Assembly: GCF_947488945.1 (NCBI RefSeq)
Contig: NZ_CANLBS010000006.1
Location: forward strand, 1-64,000
Reading direction: 5' to 3'
Length of the DNA: 64,000 bases
Origin: an uncultured Streptomyces sp.
GTDB lineage: Bacteria > Actinomycetota > Actinomycetes > Streptomycetales > Streptomycetaceae
Part shown: piece by piece, positions 57,801 to 64,000 of the stretch
Numbering within the stretch: position 1 is the first letter of the stretch
Layout of the letters: each line of letters begins with the position of its first letter
The notes under the pieces: generated by a model
Seen by the model: only the letters and a program-made list of their open reading frames with translations
Told to the model about the DNA's origin: nothing
Databases searched by the model: none
Position numbers and translations under genes: made by a program

Positions 57801-58760
57801 TCAGCCCCGGCGCGGCTTCCCTCCGGAAGCCGCCGACCGCCGCAACTGGGCGGCCCAGAGCACCTTCTGGGCGAGCAGGGTGAGGGTACCGGCCAGCACG
57901 ATCCCGCCCAGGTTGGCGAGGAGCTGCTGCGCGGAGCCGACCGTCTGCGCGTAGTCGGAGTAGCTGAACGCCACCGCCGCGTTGGCCGCCGCCGGGACCG
58001 TCGTCACCGAGATGGTCACCCCGATCAGCGCGGCCGACTTCGACGAGGTGAGCGACAGGGTGCCGGCGATCCCCGCGAGGAACGCCACCACGAACGACAT
58101 CGAGTCCGGCCGCCAGATGAATCCGGTGTTCGGCCGGTCCGCCTCGATCATCTCCCAGGTGAAGAGCCCGCAGACGTCCATCAGCCAGGCGAAGCCGGCC
58201 GTCAGCACCATCGCCGCGGCGAATCCGCCGACCAGCGCCACCAGCGAGCGGACCACCAGCCGGGGTGCGCGCTGCACCAGCGCGGTGGAGACGCCGGCCA
58301 GCGGCCCGAACTCGGGCCCGACCGCCATCGCCCCGACGATCAGGATCGCGTTGTCCAGCATCACACCGACCGCCGCCAGCATGGTGGCGAGCGTCAGGAA
58401 CGCGACGTAGGTGACGCTGAACGTCGACTCCTCGTGGGTGACCTCCGTCAGCTCCTCCCACAGCACCGCGTCCGCGCCGTCGCCCGGCGCCCGCTCCTCG
58501 GCCTCGTCGGCCCGCGCGGACAGGGTCAGGGCGGGGTTCTCCACGGTGATCGAGCCGGTCTCGTCGAGGCCGAGTCCCCGCAGCGCCTCGATCAGCGGGT
58601 CGCCCGCCTCCCGCGCGACGTCGCAGAGCACCAGGTCACCGGCGGGGGAGCGGGCCGCGCCCGGCATCACCACGAGGTGCGCGGTGCCCACGCTGTCTTC
58701 CAGCATCCGCACCACCTCGTCCGTGCGGTCGGCAGGGACGATCAGGCGCAGGTGCAGCAC
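57801..58760 (-). CDS. DUF389-family membrane protein
   Basis: The product is 319 residues from GTG 58760 (MLHLRLIVPADRTDEVVRML), chosen for GGGAGGA about 10 bases upstream; an upstream GTG at 58787 would add 9 residues. The cytoplasmic N-terminal ACT-like domain is followed by six hydrophobic segments (FLTLATMLAAVGVMLDNAIL, GPEFGPLAG, LVVRSLVALVGGFAAAMVLT ...). The motif ILIVGAMAVGPEFGPLAG is characteristic of DUF389. Function unknown. Confidence 0.85.
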   Translation of the reverse strand: MLHLRLIVPADRTDEVVRMLEDSVGTAHLVVMPGAARSPAGDLVLCDVAREAGDPLIEALRGLGLDETGSITVENPALTLSARADEAEERAPGDGADAVLWEELTEVTHEESTFSVTYVAFLTLATMLAAVGVMLDNAILIVGAMAVGPEFGPLAGVSTALVQRAPRLVVRSLVALVGGFAAAMVLTAGFAWLMDVCGLFTWEMIEADRPNTGFIWRPDSMSFVVAFLAGIAGTLSLTSSKSAALIGVTISVTTVPAAANAAVAFSYSDYAQTVGSAQQLLANLGGIVLAGTLTLLAQKVLWAAQLRRSAASGGKPRRG

Positions 58761-58811
58761 GGGGGCAGTCCTCCCAGGAAGCGTCACGGACCGGGCCGGC
58801 CGGCCGAACCG

Positions 58812-59807
58812 TCAGAGTTTGCGCAGCGACAGCCGCTGGACCTTGTGGTCCGGGCCCTTGCGCAGCACCAGGGTGGCACGGCTGCGCGTCGGGGCCACGT
58901 TCTCCAGCAGATTGGGCTTGTTGATGGTCCGCCACATCGTGCGCGCGTACTCCAGCGCCTCCTCCTCGGAGACCCGGGTGTACTTGGTGAAGTACGACGA
59001 CGGGTCCTGGAACGCCGTGTCGCGGAGCTTGCGGAAGCGGTTGAGGTACCAGCTCTCGATGTCCTCGGCGCGCGCGTCCACGTACACGCTGAAGTCGAAG
59101 TAGTCCGCGAGCCCGACCCTGGTGCGGCCGTCCTTGCCGGGCAGCGCGGGCTGGAGCACGTTGAGCCCCTCGACGATCAGGATGTCCGGGCGGCGGACGG
59201 TGAGCCGTTCGCCGGGCACGATGTCGTAGATCAGGTGCGAGTAGACGGGTGCGGTCACCTCGTCCTTGCCGGACTTGATGTCCGCGACGAACCGGGTCAG
59301 CGCCCGCCGGTCGTACGACTCCGGGAAACCCTTCCGGGAGGTCAGCCCGCGCGCCTTCAGCTCCTCCATCGGCAGCAGGAACCCGTCCGTGGTCACCAGC
59401 TCCACCCGCGGGTGCTCCGGCCACCGGGCCAGCAGCGCCTGGAGGAGGCGCGCGCTGGTGGACTTGCCGACCGCGACACTGCCCGCCACCCCTATGACGA
59501 ACGGCGTCCCGCGCTGCGCCCCGTGCCCGTTGCCCGCGTCGCCGAGGAAGGTGTTCAGCGCGCCGCGCAGGCCGGAGGTGGCCTGCACGTAGAGGTTGAG
59601 GAGCCGGGAGAGCGGGAGGTAGACGTCCCGCACCTCGTCCAGGTCGATGACGTCCCCGAGCCCGCGCAGCCGCTCGACCTCCTCCGCCGTCAGCGGCAGC
59701 GGCGTCCTGTCGCGCAGCGCGCTCCATTCGTCACGCGAAAGGTCGACGTAGGGCGTCGGCGCGTGCTCGGTGCGGCGCGGGGTGCCCCGTGGCGGCGAAG
59801 TGATCAC
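58812..59807 (-). CDS. coaA: Pantothenate kinase, type I
   Basis: The 331-residue enzyme catalyses the first step of CoA synthesis. P-loop [19 protein letters not shown] (about 105-122), [20 protein letters not shown], and the substrate-binding [11 protein letters not shown] and [11 protein letters not shown] 59807 is the likely start. 51 bases separate it from the DUF389 gene; its conserved neighbour in Streptomyces is also glmM. Confidence 0.97.
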   Translation of the reverse strand: MITSPPRGTPRRTEHAPTPYVDLSRDEWSALRDRTPLPLTAEEVERLRGLGDVIDLDEVRDVYLPLSRLLNLYVQATSGLRGALNTFLGDAGNGHGAQRGTPFVIGVAGSVAVGKSTSARLLQALLARWPEHPRVELVTTDGFLLPMEELKARGLTSRKGFPESYDRRALTRFVADIKSGKDEVTAPVYSHLIYDIVPGERLTVRRPDILIVEGLNVLQPALPGKDGRTRVGLADYFDFSVYVDARAEDIESWYLNRFRKLRDTAFQDPSSYFTKYTRVSEEEALEYARTMWRTINKPNLLENVAPTRSRATLVLRKGPDHKVQRLSLRKL

Positions 59808-59948
59808 ACGTTCATTGTTACGGGAGTTTGAACGGGACGGGGGGTGGGGTCGGTCACGTGACCGCGGGGTTGCGCGCGGGCGGGGCGTGGGGGTGCCCGG
59901 TTCGCCACGGCACCGGGTGCTTCGCGGGCAGTGGTGGGGCGGTCCGCC

Positions 59949-60719
59949 TCAGGCGAGTGCGGCGAGCTGGGCTTCGACGACGGCGGTGGGGATGTCCGCG
60001 GGTCCGGCCGCGGCGCTGCCGGTGGGGTCCAGGGCACTGAGCAGGCAGATCGTGGTGCCCGAGCGAAGGGCGATCACCTCGCGCCCGGTCGTCGAGGATC
60101 CCGCCGCGAGAGTGAGGGTGAACGCCATGGACTGGTCGGCCCCGGCGGGGGACAGCGCCTTGCCCTCGCGGACGACCCGCACCTGTTCGTCCCGCACGGT
60201 GAAGGCGAAGCCGCCGGTGCAGGCGTCCGAGGCGGCGGACAGTTCGGTCATGGCGGCCACCGCGTCCTCGTTCTCGTACGAGGCGAGTGTCACGGCGGTC
60301 ACCTGCCCGCCGGAGGAGACCCGGCGGGAGGTGGACGCGGCCGGCTCGCCCACCGTGGTCCCGGCCAGCGCCCGGGCCAGCGGGGCGCAGCCCTTCTCCG
60401 CCCGGACGTCCTTCGGGGAGAGGGCGTCGGCGCCGCGCGGGGTGGTCACCGCGGCACCGGCCACGCTGTCCGCGTCGAGGGCCTTCGCCGCGAGGCCCGA
60501 GGCCCCGGTCACGGAAGGGCTGGGCGCGGCGCCGGGCCGCAGCCCGTACTCCGCGGAACCACCCCCGCCGCTCCCGGCGACCGAGCAGCCGGTGACGAGC
60601 GCGACCGCCAGGGCCGCCACCGCCGCGGCCCGGAACCGCCGTGCGGGGGTGCCGGCCGCGCCCCGCGCGGTGCCGCCGAGCCGCCGGGTGACACTTTCGC
60701 ACCGCACCTGCTGCTTCAT
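59949..60719 (-). CDS. Lipoprotein of unknown function
   Basis: The product is 256 residues from ATG 60719 (a GTG 3 bases earlier is the alternative), with GGAGG 8 bases upstream. The signal peptide is followed by lipobox LVTGC (C45). The mature domain has two cysteines (GCAPLARAL, DACTGGFAFTVR) and a TICLLSALDP segment, probably a disulphide-linked sensor-like fold. Not recognised; sensor-domain-type proteins of Streptomyces look similar. Confidence 0.7.
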   Translation of the reverse strand: MKQQVRCESVTRRLGGTARGAAGTPARRFRAAAVAALAVALVTGCSVAGSGGGGSAEYGLRPGAAPSPSVTGASGLAAKALDADSVAGAAVTTPRGADALSPKDVRAEKGCAPLARALAGTTVGEPAASTSRRVSSGGQVTAVTLASYENEDAVAAMTELSAASDACTGGFAFTVRDEQVRVVREGKALSPAGADQSMAFTLTLAAGSSTTGREVIALRSGTTICLLSALDPTGSAAAGPADIPTAVVEAQLAALA

Positions 60720-60764
60720 CACTCTGTCCTCCGAAGGATCGCGGACCGTCCGCGCACTGCTCGG

Positions 60765-60799
60765 ACAAGGGCCCCGGCCGGTTCTGCCGGGGCCCTTGT
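60765..60799. terminator. Hairpin between lipoprotein and FG-GAP genes
   Basis: ACAAGGGCCCCGGC (60765-60778), 7-base loop, perfect complement 60786-60799, directly after the stop of the large leftward gene ending at 60803. It terminates that gene before the lipoprotein promoter. Confidence 0.75.
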
Positions 60800-60802
60800 A
60801 GG

Positions 60803-63800
60803 TCAGCCGAACGACTTCTTGCTCTCCCAGCCACCGCTGATCACGGTGGTGGCGCTACCGCCCCAGGTCGCCGTCGCCTTGTAGAAGCGCACGGTGCCGT
60901 CGGCCATCAGCGCCCAGATGTCGGGGATGCCGTCGCCGGAGACGTCGGGCGTGCCCGTCATCAGCGGGATGTTCGTCTTGCTCCAGCCGGTGCCGAACTC
61001 CGCGTCCACACCGGTCGAGGAGTTCGCGGCGCTGGAGAGCGAGGTGAGGCTCGTGCCGCCCGCCGCGTCCGCCTTGCCGAGCCGCAGCAGGAGCCGGTCG
61101 GAGACGAAGGTGCGGTACACCAGGTCGGCGAACCCGTCGCCGTTGTAGTCACCCACGTTGACCAGGTCGCGGTCCGCCCACAGGGTGGAGGAGAGGCGGG
61201 TCGCGGTCTGGAAGGTGCCGCCGGTGTAGCCGGTGAACGCCCACAGGGCGTCGCCGGAGGTCGCGAACAGTTCGGGCCGTCCGTCGGCGGTGATGTCGCC
61301 CACGGCGAGGATCTGGGTGAACGTCGACGGGGCCGGAGCGTTCTCGGGGAGCCGGACCTCGGTGCGCTGCTCGACGTCGACGCTGCCGTAGCCGTCGCCC
61401 CGGTAGACGTAGAGCTTGCCGTCACCGGTCCGCGCGACCAGGTCCTGGATGCCGTCGCCGGGCAGGAAGTCGCCGTTGTGCGTGATCAGCGACGGGTTCC
61501 CGGCCGCGTCCAGCCAGTAGTCGCCGTGATCGGAGACGCCGTCCTCGTCGAGATCGGCCTCCAGACTGACGCCGTCCATGTGGGCGGCCTGGAGGGAGAC
61601 GTGGATGTCACCGGAGGTGGTGGCGGGGTACAGCCGCAGGTCGCCGGTGGCGTCGAGGACGTAGAGGTCGGCCACGCCGTCCCCGGTCACGTCGCCCGCC
61701 GCGTCCTTGGAGTCCCTGGGGGTGACGTAGAAGAGGTACTTGGTCGCCGCGGGCGAGGCGTTGCCCGAGCTGTCGACTGCTTTGGCGTAGAGGATGTTGG
61801 GTCCGGCCGAGAGCGGCGGAATCGCCACGGTGACCGAACCGCCGGCCGCGACCGTCGGGGTGGTCTTGCTCAGGCTGCTGGAGTTGACCGAGTAGGTGTA
61901 CTTGACCGTGTCGGTCGAACCGGCCGCCGAGAAGGTGAACTTACCGGTGGTCGAACCGAAGGCGACCTTGCTCCAGTTGGTGCCGTTGCCGTCGTCCTCC
62001 GGATAGTCGGTGGAGGTGATCTCCGGTGAGTTCGGCGCGCTGGAGTCGTAGACGAAGCCGCAACTGGCCGTCGTGGGCGGGCCGTACGTGGACGCCGCTC
62101 CCGAGGAGTCGAGGGCCCGGACCGCCCAGAAGTAGGTCTTGCCGTTGACGAACTGGCTGGCCGTGCCGTCCGCTCCGTCGATCGTGGCGCTGGCGGCGCC
62201 GGTCGAGTCGACCGTGTGGTTCGCGTCGTAGATGCGCGTGCTGCTGCCGGACTGCGACACGACGAAGTTGAGGTACTTCAGGTCGCCGTCCGGATCGCTG
62301 GACTTGGCGGAGAAGGTCACGTCGCTGAGGCCGATGGACGGGTACGGGGCGACGTAGTCACAGCCGGTGCCCGGGGTGATGTCCAGCTTGGTCGGCTCGG
62401 CGGGCTTGCGGTTGTAGGTGATGACGATCTTCGGAGCGCCCTCGCCCTCGGCCTTGAACTTCTTCCAGGAGTAGGAGGAGTCCTCGGTGCTGGCTTCCAG
62501 CCCGATGGTGAAGTCGGTCCAGCCGCCGTTGGCCGCGGACTGTGCGATCGACTTGCCGTCGTACACGACGTAGGCGTCGGGGCAGCCCGAGTTGTAGCCG
62601 TGGGCGAACGAGTCCCTGCCGATCTCCTTGTTCTTGCCGGGCGGGTTGTTCCAGGTGGTCTTGGAGGAGATGCCGTCCGTGTGCCAGATCTGCATCTCAC
62701 GTTTGGTGCACGACCAGGCGTACGTCTCGTAGAGCCGGATGTCCGCCTTGGTGACGGTGGCGCCCTTGATGCTGGAGGTCCAGCCGAGCCGGAAGTAGGA
62801 CCGGGACAGGCCCCCGGTGGTCGACTCGTAACCCACCCGCGCCTCGGTGGTGCCGGAGTTGTAGTTGGCGCCGTCGTAGAAGCTGGACGTCGGGTACTTC
62901 TTGTACGTGGTCGTCCAGTTCTTGGTCTTGCCGGTGAGCGACGGGTCGATGAAGACCGGCCAGACGGTCTCGGGGTCCGTCAGCAGCGACGCGTCGGGGG
63001 TGATGGCCAGGGTGGCCGCCGTCGTCCCCCCGCCCGTGAGCGCCGCTTTGCCCACCGCGGTGGCGGAGCCGACCTGCGGCCCGGCGAGCCCCGGCAGGGT
63101 GAGTACGTCGGCGGTGGAGAGCCCGGTGCGCAGGGTCGCGCGGGAAGCCGCACCTGTTCCCGCGCGGTAGGCGGACCGCTGGACGGTGCTGCCTTCCTCG
63201 GTCTCCTCGGCCCCGGGCGTGGCGGAGGGTGCGGTGGTGGCGTCCTGGCCGCCCGCGGCCGGGGTCCCGTCGCTCTCGGGGGCCGCGGTGTCGTCGCTCT
63301 CCGGGCCGTCCGGGTCGGCGGGCGCCCCGCCCAGCTCCTCGCCCGGTTCCTCGGAGTACCCGGGTGCGGGGTCCTCGGTGGGTTCGGGGGCCTGCGGGTC
63401 GTCGCCCTCGGTCACGGCGGGGCGGCCCGCGGAGTCCCAGAGGTACGGGGTGGGGGAGACGGCGAGCTCCGCGCCCTCGGCGTCCTGCGCGGTGACCGCG
63501 TGCGTCACCGGGTCGAGGTGGAAGGTGAGGTCGGGCGAGGTGAGGCGGTAGGAGAGTCCGGCCTCGTGCAGGCCGGCGGCCGCGGCGGCGTCGCGCACGA
63601 CCAGGACGTGGGTGAATCCGCTGTCCCGGGCGGTCAGCAGCAGGTCCACGCCGTCGAACACACCGCGGTAGAGGGCGGTGGCGCCGTCGATCTCCGGTTC
63701 GGGGAGGTCTCCGGGCCAGCCCATGGTGACGTCGTGCCCCCCGGTGCGGAGGGTGACGAGGTCCTCGTACGTGGTGTTCTCGTCGGCGACGGTCACGGCA

Positions 63801-64000
63801 CGGTTGTCGGAGCCGGAGCTGGTGACGGTGAACGACGCGTGACTGACCGTGCCCTTCCCCCCGCCCTTGCCCCTGCCGCGGCTCGTTTTCCCGCTGCCGT
63901 CGGAGAAGACGACGGGGTCGGACGCGGCGCGGGGTGCCCAGCCGGTGTCGGTGCGGGCGAGCGTGGTGTCGATGGCCTTCCACGTGCCGTCGACCTTGGC
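60803..64000 (-). CDS. Secreted DNRLRE / FG-GAP repeat protein (5' end beyond window)
   Basis: The frame is open from the right edge to the stop at 60803, giving about 1065 residues with the N-terminus missing. The visible part begins AKVDGTWKAIDTTLARTDTG. A Gly/Glu/Pro-rich linker follows. A DNRLRE-type beta domain follows (about 330-480: ARVGYESTTGGLSRSYFRLG, TVTKADIRLYETYAWSC), then Fn3-like segments (LDITPGTGCDYVAPYPSIGL), then FG-GAP/VCBS repeats with Ca-binding loops (DVTGDGVADLYVLD, GDYNGDGFADLVYR, DVSGDGIPDIWALM). These are secreted beta-propeller proteins; in Streptomyces they often precede Rhs or polysaccharide-associated modules. Function unknown. Confidence 0.8.
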   Translation of the reverse strand, partial: AKVDGTWKAIDTTLARTDTGWAPRAASDPVVFSDGSGKTSRGRGKGGGKGTVSHASFTVTSSGSDNRAVTVADENTTYEDLVTLRTGGHDVTMGWPGDLPEPEIDGATALYRGVFDGVDLLLTARDSGFTHVLVVRDAAAAAGLHEAGLSYRLTSPDLTFHLDPVTHAVTAQDAEGAELAVSPTPYLWDSAGRPAVTEGDDPQAPEPTEDPAPGYSEEPGEELGGAPADPDGPESDDTAAPESDGTPAAGGQDATTAPSATPGAEETEEGSTVQRSAYRAGTGAASRATLRTGLSTADVLTLPGLAGPQVGSATAVGKAALTGGGTTAATLAITPDASLLTDPETVWPVFIDPSLTGKTKNWTTTYKKYPTSSFYDGANYNSGTTEARVGYESTTGGLSRSYFRLGWTSSIKGATVTKADIRLYETYAWSCTKREMQIWHTDGISSKTTWNNPPGKNKEIGRDSFAHGYNSGCPDAYVVYDGKSIAQSAANGGWTDFTIGLEASTEDSSYSWKKFKAEGEGAPKIVITYNRKPAEPTKLDITPGTGCDYVAPYPSIGLSDVTFSAKSSDPDGDLKYLNFVVSQSGSSTRIYDANHTVDSTGAASATIDGADGTASQFVNGKTYFWAVRALDSSGAASTYGPPTTASCGFVYDSSAPNSPEITSTDYPEDDGNGTNWSKVAFGSTTGKFTFSAAGSTDTVKYTYSVNSSSLSKTTPTVAAGGSVTVAIPPLSAGPNILYAKAVDSSGNASPAATKYLFYVTPRDSKDAAGDVTGDGVADLYVLDATGDLRLYPATTSGDIHVSLQAAHMDGVSLEADLDEDGVSDHGDYWLDAAGNPSLITHNGDFLPGDGIQDLVARTGDGKLYVYRGDGYGSVDVEQRTEVRLPENAPAPSTFTQILAVGDITADGRPELFATSGDALWAFTGYTGGTFQTATRLSSTLWADRDLVNVGDYNGDGFADLVYRTFVSDRLLLRLGKADAAGGTSLTSLSSAANSSTGVDAEFGTGWSKTNIPLMTGTPDVSGDGIPDIWALMADGTVRFYKATATWGGSATTVISGGWESKKSFG

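Overview
The window is high-GC actinobacterial DNA, almost certainly from a Streptomyces chromosome. Supporting evidence: very GC-rich third codon positions, frequent GTG starts, a WhiB-like protein, a WhiJ-type trio (HATPase / XRE-DUF5753 / DUF397), an AfsR/SARP-type regulator, and the str - S10 - spc - alpha - L13 ribosomal order typical of the genus. The core genes look ordinary and intact; the interest is in the accessory blocks between them. All functional calls come from reading translations and motifs, with no database search.

Layout. (1) 1-6.8 kb: the leftward tail-gene part of a siphovirus-like element (tail terminator, major tail protein, tail assembly chaperone with a programmed -1 frameshift), cut off at the left edge by an abnormal poly-C tract. 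Beside it lies a regulatory block: HTH_17, zinc-ribbon and Wbl genes leftward, XRE and a proline-rich gene rightward. Closely similar TTGCGC-containing inverted repeats sit in front of both leftward transcription units. (2) 6.8-11.7 kb: the str operon rpsL-rpsG-fusA-tuf with promoter, leader hairpin and terminator. (3) 11.8-24.2 kb: accessory genes, namely a siderophore-type binding lipoprotein with a GNAT enzyme, a membrane protein, a DrrAB-like ABC exporter convergent with a 1076-aa SARP/NB-ARC regulator, a GlsB-like protein, a winged-helix protein with an Ala-Pro-Val linker, and the WhiJ-like trio. (4) 24.2-30.7 kb: a membrane protein, then a two-gene RNA-repair operon (RNA ligase-kinase, then MJ1316/DUF504-EEP phosphatase-nucleotidyltransferase), and beside it an Rpn/PD-(D/E)XK-like gene with a tandemly duplicated 3' fragment. 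(5) 30.8-48.7 kb: rpsJ to rplQ, with secY, adk, map, infA, rpmJ, rpoA and truA. (6) 48.7-54.5 kb: a glycosyltransferase with two GT2 domains (the second degenerate), a membrane-anchored protein and an ABC-F ATPase. (7) 54.6-59.8 kb: rplM-rpsI, glmM, a DUF389 protein and coaA. (8) 59.9-64 kb: a lipoprotein and the C-terminal ~1065 residues of a secreted DNRLRE/FG-GAP protein running off the right edge.

How the genes work together. The ribosomal blocks supply translation, protein export (secY), N-terminal Met removal (map), transcription (rpoA) and tRNA modification (truA). The RNA-repair pair combines 5'-end phosphorylation, sealing, end trimming and nucleotide addition in two polypeptides, and is the best candidate for an under-described system. 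The tail cluster and its Wbl/XRE/HTH block look like one regulated prophage-derived unit.
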